Assembly: GCA_903862805.1 (NCBI GenBank)
Contig: CAIOZP010000712.1
Coordinates: forward strand, 1-7,426
Length of the DNA stretch: 7,426 bases
DNA from: an uncultured Fibrobacterota bacterium
GTDB taxonomy: Bacteria; Fibrobacterota; Chitinivibrionia; Chitinivibrionales; CAIOZP01
Reading direction: 5' to 3'
This document shows positions 1-7,426 of the stretch, piece by piece. How positions within the stretch are numbered: position 1 is the first letter of the stretch; each line of letters starts with the position of its first letter. The notes below the pieces were generated by a model that saw only the letters and a list, made by a program, of their open reading frames with translations, was not told where the DNA came from and searched no databases. The translations under genes were made by a program, and so were the position numbers.

Positions 1-443
1 AAGCTGATTCATAAAATTTCCCGTCACCAAACCAAATCCCAAATCTCCACCGATACGATCTACAATGTACAACAAAATTGATTGTGTTGATATGTTTTTT
101 TGTCGCAGGTATCATTCTTGTTCACACATGAGACCAAATTTTACTCAAATCGGCGCATTTTTGTCAAAAATCTGCTCATTCCTTCCCGCAGATATAGGCG
201 AGAATAATTGTCAAGTAATACTTCTGTGTTTAAGCACGGCTAATGGCCTTTCGTTACGGATTATTATCTCAAACCTTTTTTATGCCAAAGGAATGCCCCG
301 CGGGGATTTCAATTTTGAAATTACGCGGCATGATGTGCGGAAGCGGATGATAATACAACTACTTTCCAGATGCTGTTGTTGTGTGCGAATCATCTCTGTA
401 TTCTATCCCCGAATAGCGCAACAATATTTCTGAAATAAATACC

Positions 444-476
444 TTGACAGGACACATGGAATTCACACATTTTATT
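444..476 (+). promoter_or_regulatory. candidate sigma70-type promoter for rho
   Basis: A perfect TTGACA lies at 444-449. The possible -10 boxes are weak: CACATT at 466-471 (16-base spacer, 3 of 6 matches) or TTTATT at 471-476 (21-base spacer, 4 of 6 matches). Either would start transcription near 478-485, which is where the foldable leader segment begins. The promoter is inferred from the -35 box and its position only. Confidence 0.3.
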
Positions 477-477
477 T

Positions 478-549
478 CTGTCTGCATCCGAGAGGATTTC
501 GCGGTTCCACTCCGCGGCAGTTAACAGACAGGTGTCGGATCCTTCCCGA
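478..549 (+). promoter_or_regulatory. structured leader RNA candidate upstream of rho
   Basis: The segment can fold into a compact three-way junction. The closing stem is CTGTCTG (478-484) with CAGACAG (525-531). Inside are a 4-bp hairpin ATCC-GAGA-GGAT (486-497) with a GNRA tetraloop and a 5-bp hairpin CGCGG/CCGCG (500-504, 512-516) with a 7-base loop. A further small hairpin, TCGG/CCGA (535-538, 546-549), follows. ATCCGA (486-491) can instead pair with TCGGAT (535-540), which would disrupt the 4-bp hairpin and the last hairpin. Alternative pairings of this kind are typical of attenuators and riboswitches. Rho in several bacteria controls its own transcription within its leader, so a regulatory leader is plausible. 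It matches no riboswitch class that I recognise. Confidence 0.35.
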
Positions 550-639
550 GAAATTGATTCTGAAAATTTCCGATTTCTTTCTACCTATCCTTTTTATTTA
601 TCTCCGTAGGGTGACGGTTTCATCCGCATTGCAAACTAT

Positions 640-2379
640 ATGACCAACTACGAAATGCCGCCGTCGAACGACGAGCAGACCAGCGAACCGGCAGTCCAGA
701 CAACCGAGCCGAGTCCGGCTCCCGAAACAACAGCAACTGTTCCGGCGGAAGCGCCAGAACAGAATCCTCCGAAAGCTGAAGAAGGTGCCCCACCTGTGAA
801 GGTTCCGGCAAAGCGTGGACGCAAACCGGGCGTGCCGAACAAGCCGCGTACTCCGGTTCCTGCACCAGAAGCTGTTCCGGCACCAGTGGCAGAAGTTCCT
901 GCGACTCCGGTTCAGGAAACTCCTGCATCGGCAGCAGTTCAGACACCGGCATCTGCTCCTCAGCAGACTTCGCCGATACCGCAGGTTCTGCATCGTCAGC
1001 AACAAAGACCTGCGGCTCAGCAACAGCAGAACCAGCAGCGTCGTCCTGCCGAAGAAGAATTCGCCGGCATGGATCGCAACGATATTCAGTATGCGAAGCA
1101 GACCACCGGCGGCCGCACGGTCAATATTGCCGAGCTCAAAGAAATGCCGATGGATGAACTCTATCGCTTTGCCGATTCTCTAAATGTCAATGCCGACCGC
1201 GAGCAATCCCGCCAGGACATCATCTTCCAGATTCTTCAAGCTGAGGCAAACCGCAACGGCCAGATGTTCGCCGAGGGAGTTCTCGACATTCTGCCGCAGG
1301 GCTACGGATTCCTTCGTTCGCCAATCAACAGCTATCTTGCCGGTCCTGACGATATTTACGTTTCGCAGTCGCAGATCAAACGCTTCCGCCTTAAAACCGG
1401 CGACACCGTGACAGGTCAGGTTCGTCCTCCTTACGAAAACGAAAAGGAAGACTACTTCGCGCTGCTCAAGGTCGAGCTCATCAATTTCGAGGCTCCCGAA
1501 GTTGCCCGCCGCAAGATTCTGTTCGATAACCTTGTACCATATTTCCCACGCGAAAAGATTCACCTCGAATATGATCCGAAGGACATTTCCGGTCGTGTGA
1601 TGGATCTCTTCACTCCCATCGGAAAAGGTCAGCGCGGACTTCTGGTTGCACCGCCACGTACCGGCAAAACGGTTCTCATGAAGAACATCGCCAACGCGAT
1701 CATAAAGAATCATCCAGAGATTTTCCTCATTGTGCTGCTCATCGACGAGCGCCCTGAGGAAGTCACCGATATGAAATATTCTGTCAATGCGGAAATCGTA
1801 AGTTCGACTTTCGACGAGCCTGCCGATCGTCACGTGATGGTTGCCGAGATGGTTATCGAACGTGCGAAGCGTCTTGTCGAACATAACCGCGATGTGGTGA
1901 TCCTGCTCGACTCGATCACACGTCTGGCCCGTGCCTACAACACAATCGCGCCGCATTCGGGCCGCGTGCTTTCTGGCGGTGTTGATAGCCAGGCACTTTA
2001 CAAACCGAAGAAATTTTTCGGTGCCGCGCGTAACATCGAAAACGGCGGAAGTCTTACGATCATTGCAACTGCGCTTATCGAAACCGGCAGCCGCATGGAC
2101 GAAGTTATTTTCGAAGAGTTCAAGGGTACCGGTAATATGGAACTTGTGCTTGAGCGCAAAATCGCCGAGCGTCGCATATTCCCGGCGGTTGATCTGCTCA
2201 AGAGCGGCACGAGAAAAGAAGAACTTCTGCTCACGCCGGCCGAGCTGAACCGCATGTGGATCCTGCGAAAGTTCCTTTCTTCGACATCGCGTACTCCTGT
2301 TGAAATGATGGAATTCATGATTGAGAAATTCGGCGCGACCAGAACCAACGCTGACTTCCTCGCTTCAATGCAGAAATAA
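640..2379 (+). CDS. rho: transcription termination factor Rho, with long disordered N-terminal extension
   Basis: Rho is the hexameric RNA-dependent ATPase and helicase that ends transcription at unstructured C-rich RNA. The protein has 579 residues against about 420 in E. coli. Residues 1-150 are a low-complexity extension rich in Pro, Ala, Glu and Gln, with an AT-hook-like basic patch (KRGRKPG, 58-64) and a Gln-rich run (about 119-133). A Rho N-terminal helical domain follows (about 160-207), then the cold-shock RNA-binding domain with GYGFLRS (221-227) and the [11 protein letters not shown] segment (232-242). The ATPase core has Walker A APPRTGKT (337-344, Lys343), [13 protein letters not shown] with the likely catalytic Glu370, Walker B ILLD (421-424), the Q-loop region (436-448), the R-loop KGTGN (495-499) and SGTRKEELL (522-530). 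All key residues are present, so it should be active. ATG 640 is the first start after an in-frame TAG at 607; no good Shine-Dalgarno precedes it. proC follows 14 bases downstream. Confidence 0.98.
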   Translation: MTNYEMPPSNDEQTSEPAVQTTEPSPAPETTATVPAEAPEQNPPKAEEGAPPVKVPAKRGRKPGVPNKPRTPVPAPEAVPAPVAEVPATPVQETPASAAVQTPASAPQQTSPIPQVLHRQQQRPAAQQQQNQQRRPAEEEFAGMDRNDIQYAKQTTGGRTVNIAELKEMPMDELYRFADSLNVNADREQSRQDIIFQILQAEANRNGQMFAEGVLDILPQGYGFLRSPINSYLAGPDDIYVSQSQIKRFRLKTGDTVTGQVRPPYENEKEDYFALLKVELINFEAPEVARRKILFDNLVPYFPREKIHLEYDPKDISGRVMDLFTPIGKGQRGLLVAPPRTGKTVLMKNIANAIIKNHPEIFLIVLLIDERPEEVTDMKYSVNAEIVSSTFDEPADRHVMVAEMVIERAKRLVEHNRDVVILLDSITRLARAYNTIAPHSGRVLSGGVDSQALYKPKKFFGAARNIENGGSLTIIATALIETGSRMDEVIFEEFKGTGNMELVLERKIAERRIFPAVDLLKSGTRKEELLLTPAELNRMWILRKFLSSTSRTPVEMMEFMIEKFGATRTNADFLASMQK

Positions 2380-2393
2380 ACCGGCGGGCGTTC

Positions 2394-3200
2394 ATGGCAA
2401 AGAAGATAGCGATTCTCGGACTTGGAAATATGGGCGGCGCGATCGCCAAGGGATTGCGCTGCGCAAGCGATGTGGAGCTTTACGGCTTCGATGTCGATGA
2501 AGCAAAGGTCAGGGCAGAAGGTGTCGCATTTGTCAAGCCGGAAAACTGGTTTGATCCTGCGAAGCCGGAGTTTGCATTCGATGCAGTTGTCATTGCCGTC
2601 AAGCCGCAATATCTTGAAGAATGCCTTCGTGTTTTCCGTCATACCGGACGCAAGAACAATGCGCTCTGGATGTCAGTGGTTGCCGGTGTGCAAATCGGGA
2701 AACTGAAAAGCCTTCTGTCACTGGACTCCAAAATATGCCGTGTGATGCCAAATACTCCGGCACTGATCGGTCAGGGTGCATCCGCTTTCTCGCTTTCGGA
2801 AAGCTGCAACGAATCCGATTCGCATCTGTCAAGACAAATCCTCGATTCACTCGGGCCAACAACAATCAATGTTCCAGAAAAACAGCTCGACGCCGTGACC
2901 GGACTTTCGGGAAGCGGACCGGCTTATGTTTATCTTTTCATTGAAGCTCTTATCGAAGCCGGTGTAACTGCCGGTCTCCCTTACGACACGGCGCGTGAAC
3001 TTGCAGTGCAAACCGTTATTGGATCAGCTGCGCTCGTTAAGGAATCTGGTGAGGCGCCGGCAGTCCTCAAGTCGCGAGTAACGTCGCCAGGTGGAACCAC
3101 CGCACGCGGTCTGCTCGAACTCGAGCGCGGCGCATTCAAGGCTACTGTGATAAACGCCGTTGAGGCGGCATTCAAACGTTCAGTCGAACTTGGCAGTTGA
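2394..3200 (+). CDS. proC: pyrroline-5-carboxylate reductase (proline biosynthesis)
   Basis: This cytosolic enzyme reduces 1-pyrroline-5-carboxylate to L-proline with NAD(P)H, the last step of proline synthesis. The 268-residue length is normal for the family. The Rossmann dinucleotide-binding motif GLGNMG lies at 9-14, close to the N-terminus, which supports this ATG. Further family signatures are AVKPQ (68-72), RVMPNTPA (116-123), the substrate-site segment LSGSGPAYVY (171-180) and the C-terminal signature VTSPGGTTARGL (229-240) in the helical dimerisation domain. The start is 14 bases after the rho stop, with a weak GGCGGG ribosome site at 2383-2388, and no terminator lies between the genes, so co-transcription with rho is likely. 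Nothing in the sequence explains a functional link to Rho. No truncation or missing motif is seen. Confidence 0.96.
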   Translation: MAKKIAILGLGNMGGAIAKGLRCASDVELYGFDVDEAKVRAEGVAFVKPENWFDPAKPEFAFDAVVIAVKPQYLEECLRVFRHTGRKNNALWMSVVAGVQIGKLKSLLSLDSKICRVMPNTPALIGQGASAFSLSESCNESDSHLSRQILDSLGPTTINVPEKQLDAVTGLSGSGPAYVYLFIEALIEAGVTAGLPYDTARELAVQTVIGSAALVKESGEAPAVLKSRVTSPGGTTARGLLELERGAFKATVINAVEAAFKRSVELGS

Positions 3201-3209
3201 GGTTTACAA

Positions 3210-4001
3210 ATGAGAATCGTGACTGTTTTCCTTGCAGCAATTCTTGCAACATCGGTATTCGCGGATGACAACAAACTGCTCAGACCAGGAACTACGGCTC
3301 CGTTGTTTTCGCTTCCGACATTAAGCGGCGATCGCGAGGCGCTTTCGACTTGGTGCGGCCAGCTCACGAAGCAATACGTCAACAAAACGCAGCGGGTCGT
3401 TGTGCTGTCATTCTGGGCAACTTACTGTCAGCCATGCGCCAAAGAAATTCCGATCCTTCAGGAATTTTACAAACGGCATGCGGCCGATTCACTTAAGGTT
3501 TTCCTTGTTTCCAACGATGCGCAGGGCGCTGCGGTTGTCGATCCTTGTGTAAAAGAGCGCAAGTACGAACTGCCTGTTTTGCTGGATCAATATCACGTCA
3601 CCGGTGACCATTACGGTGTAAAAGCCCTGCCTGCCTTATTCTTCATTTCTACCGGTGGTGTCGTTCGCTACTGCGCGTCAGGGTTTCATAAAGGAATCGA
3701 TATGGCAGCGGCGCTCGACACGATTTATGCATGCGTCAAGACAGGTCGCGTGATACCGGCAACGCTGATGCCCGATGGTGAAACAGTTCCGGTTGGTGAT
3801 CCGACTGCGCCCTCAACTACTCCAGCGGCACCTGTTGTAAAGCAAATCCCGTGGGCTGTCAAACTTGAAGCGGCATCAAAACTTATAGCAGGTGGCAACT
3901 CAGGTGCGATTGCTAAATCGGACGGCGTCGATACTTCCGATGTGCATAAATGGGCCGATGAACTTAAGGATGCGGCGAAGGGTCTGTGGGAACCGAAGTG
4001 A
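3210..4001 (+). CDS. exported TlpA/ResA-like thioredoxin-fold protein with unusual C-terminal tail
   Basis: The 263-residue protein starts with a short hydrophobic signal peptide (1-18) that ends in a VFA cleavage-type motif before Asp19. A thioredoxin-like domain of the AhpC-TSA/TlpA type covers about 26-180. It has the active site WATYCQPC (69-76, Cys73 and Cys76) and the expected proline after ALPALFF (Pro141), so it should act as a thiol-disulfide oxidoreductase in the periplasm or cell envelope. Four further cysteines (49, 113, 155, 175) are present. A Pro/Thr-rich linker (about 187-210) leads to a tail of about 50 residues (213-263) that reads like a helix-turn-helix of the transposase OrfA type. 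A GAGG ribosome site (3199-3202) overlaps the proC stop and sits 7 bases before the ATG. The last 38 bases overlap the opposing NUDIX gene. The physiological substrate (cytochrome c maturation or another) cannot be told from this context. Confidence 0.9.
   Translation: MRIVTVFLAAILATSVFADDNKLLRPGTTAPLFSLPTLSGDREALSTWCGQLTKQYVNKTQRVVVLSFWATYCQPCAKEIPILQEFYKRHAADSLKVFLVSNDAQGAAVVDPCVKERKYELPVLLDQYHVTGDHYGVKALPALFFISTGGVVRYCASGFHKGIDMAAALDTIYACVKTGRVIPATLMPDGETVPVGDPTAPSTTPAAPVVKQIPWAVKLEAASKLIAGGNSGAIAKSDGVDTSDVHKWADELKDAAKGLWEPK
3846..4001 (+). other. helix-turn-helix-like C-terminal domain of the exported thioredoxin
   Basis: Residues 213-263 show the spacing seen in IS3-type OrfA helix-turn-helix segments: a first helix WAVKLEAASKLIAGG (215-229), a second SGAIAKSDGV (231-240) and a third TSDVHKWADELKDAAKGLW (242-260). 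The AIA, GV and KW positions match the pattern 'IA...GVS...V..W'. The match is from recall of the family pattern, not from a search. A DNA-binding role makes little sense for a protein with a signal peptide, so the fold may serve protein contact, or the likeness may be chance. Confidence 0.35.
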
Positions 4002-4503
4002 TTCCCTTCGGGCCAATAACAAAACCCGAAAGCATTATGTCACCGTCGAAAACAAACCGCCCATCGAACTCGCATCCTTCAAGCGCGATCGGTAACCACC
4101 AGCGATCATCCGACCACATATCATTGTAGGGAATATCTTTTCGCTCGCACCAGAACGGATCTGCCTCACGAGTCTGGATCATGGTTCCGAAAAATTCTTC
4201 TGCAAAAAACACGGTTCCATGAAGTGAGTATCCATCAGCAAATATGAAGGACAATTCTCCGCGCTTGACAGGTGCGACAGGCGTTATGCCGGTCTCTTCG
4301 GTGCATTCACGGACCGCTGCGTCGTAGGCGCTTTCATCCTTTTCGATCCGTCCTCCGGGCGCATTAACTTTACCGGCACCGAGTCCGGTTTTTTTGTGGA
4401 TGAGAAGAAGCTCGCTTCCCCGACAGACAAAACAAAGCACAGCCTTTTCTGTAAAGGACCAGTTTGCCCAGTCGATGGTTTCGGCGTTTGAGTTGAAGCT
4501 CAT
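3964..4503 (-). CDS. MTH1-like NUDIX hydrolase (oxidised purine nucleotide diphosphatase)
   Basis: The 179-residue protein carries a complete NUDIX box (51-73: Gly51, Glu57, Arg65-Glu66, Glu69-Glu70, Gly72), which binds metal and cleaves a nucleoside triphosphate to the monophosphate. Beyond the box it follows the MTH1 pattern: the GAGKVN segment with Asn47, the IPYNDMWSDD segment (Trp120, Asp122, Asp123) and WWLP. In human MTH1 the equivalent Asn and paired Asp residues read the oxidised base, so hydrolysis of 8-oxo-dGTP and related nucleotides is the likely job, guarding DNA and RNA from oxidative errors. I chose ATG 4503; a GTG at 4515 would add four residues, and neither has a well-spaced ribosome site (GGCGGGA at 4513-4507 lies very close to the ATG). 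The C-terminal tail past about residue 166 is longer than in MTH1, and its last codons run into the opposing thioredoxin gene. Confidence 0.92.
   Translation of the reverse strand: MSFNSNAETIDWANWSFTEKAVLCFVCRGSELLLIHKKTGLGAGKVNAPGGRIEKDESAYDAAVRECTEETGITPVAPVKRGELSFIFADGYSLHGTVFFAEEFFGTMIQTREADPFWCERKDIPYNDMWSDDRWWLPIALEGCEFDGRFVFDGDIMLSGFVIGPKGITSVPTDPSPHP
3993..4011. other. small hairpin over the stop codon of the thioredoxin gene
   Basis: CCGAAG (3993-3998) can pair with CTTCGG (4006-4011) around a 7-base loop that contains the TGA stop. No T-run follows on either strand, so it is not a convincing intrinsic terminator. It could stabilise a 3' end or slow readthrough. Confidence 0.2.
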
Positions 4504-4533
4504 TAATCCCGCCACTCGTTATATCTAAAAGCT

Positions 4534-4569
4534 TGTGCAGAAAGAAAATAGAATCCTGCACATTTTTTT
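4534..4569 (+). terminator. intrinsic terminator for the rho-proC-thioredoxin operon
   Basis: TGTGCAG (4534-4540) pairs perfectly with CTGCACA (4556-4562) around a 15-base A-rich loop, and seven T follow at 4563-4569. It is the first good + strand terminator after the rho operon. Messages reaching it would be antisense to the entire NUDIX gene. Confidence 0.65.
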
Positions 4570-4572
4570 CAA
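4545..4572 (-). promoter_or_regulatory. candidate promoter of the NUDIX gene
   Basis: On the - strand TTGAAA (4572-4567, 5 of 6 to the -35 consensus) and TATTTT (4550-4545, 4 of 6 to the -10 consensus) are 16 bases apart. The start of transcription would fall near 4538, about 35 bases before the ATG. The box pair lies inside the + strand terminator hairpin and its T-run. Confidence 0.5.
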
Positions 4573-4586
4573 AGGGAAACGACAGC

Positions 4587-4603
4587 GTGTTAGTTAATAA
4601 CAC
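4587..4603. repeat. short inverted repeat GTGTTA-5-TAACAC
   Basis: Perfect 6-bp arms (4587-4592 and 4598-4603) flank GTTAA, making a 17-bp operator-like element. It lies just upstream of the candidate NUDIX promoter (-35 at 4572-4567). A regulator site is possible; no T-run supports termination. Confidence 0.25.
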
Positions 4604-4652
4604 TATTGGCGAGCTTGCTAACGATAGGCATTTCAGCAGTATGTATCAGCAC

Positions 4653-4678
4653 AAAAGGTATCTCAACCGATTGATACC
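4653..4678 (-). terminator. possible second rRNA operon terminator
   Basis: On the - strand GGTATCAA (4678-4671) pairs with TTGAGATACC (4666-4657) with a 2-base bulge and a 4-base loop, then TTTT (4656-4653) follows. It lies about 20 bases past the main rRNA terminator. The stem is A/T-rich and the T-run short, so it is weaker than the first. Confidence 0.4.
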
Positions 4679-4698
4679 ATAGGAAACTTCGTAATAAC

Positions 4699-4732
4699 AA
4701 AAAAGGGGATCCCCTAATTAAAGGAAATCCCC
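4699..4732 (-). terminator. intrinsic terminator of the rRNA operon
   Basis: On the - strand GGGGATTTCC (4732-4723) pairs with GGGGATCCCC (4714-4705) over 10 positions, two of them G-U, around an 8-base loop. Six T follow directly (4704-4699). It begins 9 bases after the 5S end, so it ends rRNA transcription before the NUDIX gene. Confidence 0.85.
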
Positions 4733-4741
4733 GTATATAAA

Positions 4742-4857
4742 TCTGGCAACGACCTACTCTCCCACCAAGTCGCCCTGACAGTACCATCGGCGCAGCTGAG
4801 CTTGACTGCCGTGTTCGAAATGGGAACGGGTATAACCTCAGCGCAATAGTCACCAGA
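4742..4857 (-). rRNA. rrf: 5S ribosomal RNA
   Basis: The - strand begins TCTGGTGACTATTGCG and ends GTAGGTCGTTGCCAGA, so the two ends pair as in 5S rRNA. Conserved inner segments are CCCGTTCCCATTTCGAACACGG (read in two parts at about 4834-4813) and GCGCCGATGGTACTG. The length of about 116 bases fits. The exact ends may be off by one or two bases. It is the last gene of the rRNA operon; no tRNA lies between it and the 23S gene or after it. Confidence 0.96.
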
Positions 4858-4928
4858 ATTTTATTCAATTCTGAAAATGACACTTAAATGCTGATGAAGC
4901 ACACAGCCCCTTTCGGGAAGTAAAGAAT
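4858..4928 (-). other. 23S-5S internal spacer
   Basis: About 71 AT-rich bases separate the two rRNA genes. A short hairpin CCCC-TTTC-GGGA-like segment lies near 4907-4918. No tRNA is present. The span would hold processing sites for the 23S 3' end and the 5S 5' end. Confidence 0.6.

Positions 4929-7426
<2,498 letters not shown>

Larger units (their letters stand above)
1..639. other. AT-rich upstream region of rho, no recognisable gene
   Basis: I recognise no protein or tRNA in this stretch. It is visibly richer in A and T than the genes that follow. It holds a perfect 10-bp palindrome CCCCGCGGGG at 296-305, an inverted repeat ATCTGC/GCAGAT at 170-175 and 188-193, and an 11-bp palindrome AAGTA-A-TACTT at 213-223. 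Its right third holds a TTGACA box, a foldable segment and a pyrimidine-rich tract at about 567-605, which are listed separately. At the left edge the - strand reads ATG AAT CAG CTT from base 12 outwards, so a divergent gene could begin there, but four codons are not enough to call it. One + strand frame is open from 8 to 643 apart from a single TGA at 431-433; its translation does not look like a protein. Confidence 0.6.

Noticed and set aside
1..12. Possible start of a divergent gene on the - strand (ATG AAT CAG CTT)
   Set aside because: Only four codons are inside the window and the ribosome site is weak; it cannot be supported here.
65..433. 122-codon + strand open frame upstream of rho
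   Set aside because: No ribosome site, Cys-rich and non-protein-like composition, no recognisable domain. The openness of the frame is discussed as a finding, but I do not call a gene.
500..516. T-arm-like hairpin CGCGG-TTCCACT-CCGCG suggesting a tRNA
   Set aside because: The 7 bases after it have no matching acceptor strand upstream at tRNA distance, and no anticodon arm is seen.
598..1023. Arg/Cys-rich - strand frame under the start of rho
   Set aside because: It is the reverse reading of the biased Pro/Ala/Gln codons of the Rho extension; rho itself is unmistakable.
1180..1956. 258-codon - strand frame inside rho
   Set aside because: It lies opposite the highly conserved Rho core and shows no domain of its own; a shadow caused by codon bias.
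1998..2642. 214-codon - strand frame across the rho-proC junction
   Set aside because: It runs opposite two certain genes and has no recognisable motif.
4590..4883. 97-codon - strand frame
   Set aside because: It spans the 5S rRNA gene and the rRNA terminator, so it is not a coding gene.

Overview
The window holds the distal part of a ribosomal RNA operon and a small protein-coding cluster that faces it. The organism is a bacterium and probably a diderm. The rRNAs are bacterial, rho and proC are bacterial housekeeping genes, and the third gene encodes an exported thioredoxin-fold protein. Rho carries a long Pro/Ala/Gln-rich N-terminal extension, as in several Bacteroidota, PVC-group and Fibrobacterota-like lineages. 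I lean weakly towards the PVC group (Lentisphaerota/Verrucomicrobiota), but nothing I can compute here settles the phylum.

Layout, left to right. Bases 1-639 are an AT-rich stretch with no recognisable gene. They contain a perfect TTGACA box, a compact foldable RNA segment with a mutually exclusive alternative pairing, and a pyrimidine-rich tract just before rho. Bases 640-4001 are three tightly spaced + strand genes: rho (transcription terminator), proC (last step of proline synthesis) and an exported TlpA/ResA-like thioredoxin. The gaps are 14 and 9 bases, so they look like one operon. Bases 3964-4503 on the - strand encode an MTH1-like NUDIX hydrolase that cleans oxidised purine nucleotides; its 3' end overlaps the 3' end of the thioredoxin gene by 38 bases. 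Bases 4504-4741 are intergenic and hold a + strand intrinsic terminator that lies over the likely NUDIX promoter, plus one strong and one weaker terminator for the rRNA operon. Bases 4742-4857 are 5S rRNA (- strand). From 4929 to the window edge is 23S rRNA (- strand), lacking roughly its first 400 nucleotides.

How it works together. The rRNA operon runs leftwards and is stopped by a terminator of 10 paired positions and possibly a second hairpin. The rho operon runs rightwards. No good terminator sits directly after the thioredoxin gene, so its message probably runs antisense through the whole NUDIX gene and stops at the hairpin at 4534-4569. That would place the intrinsic stop of the operon inside the promoter region of the opposing gene.

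Most of the content is ordinary housekeeping. The points that merit a second look are the structured rho leader, the disordered AT-hook-like and Gln-rich Rho extension, the helix-turn-helix-like tail on an exported thioredoxin, and the overlapping convergent gene pair with its terminator-in-promoter arrangement. I found no CRISPR array, insertion sequence, phage gene or tRNA.
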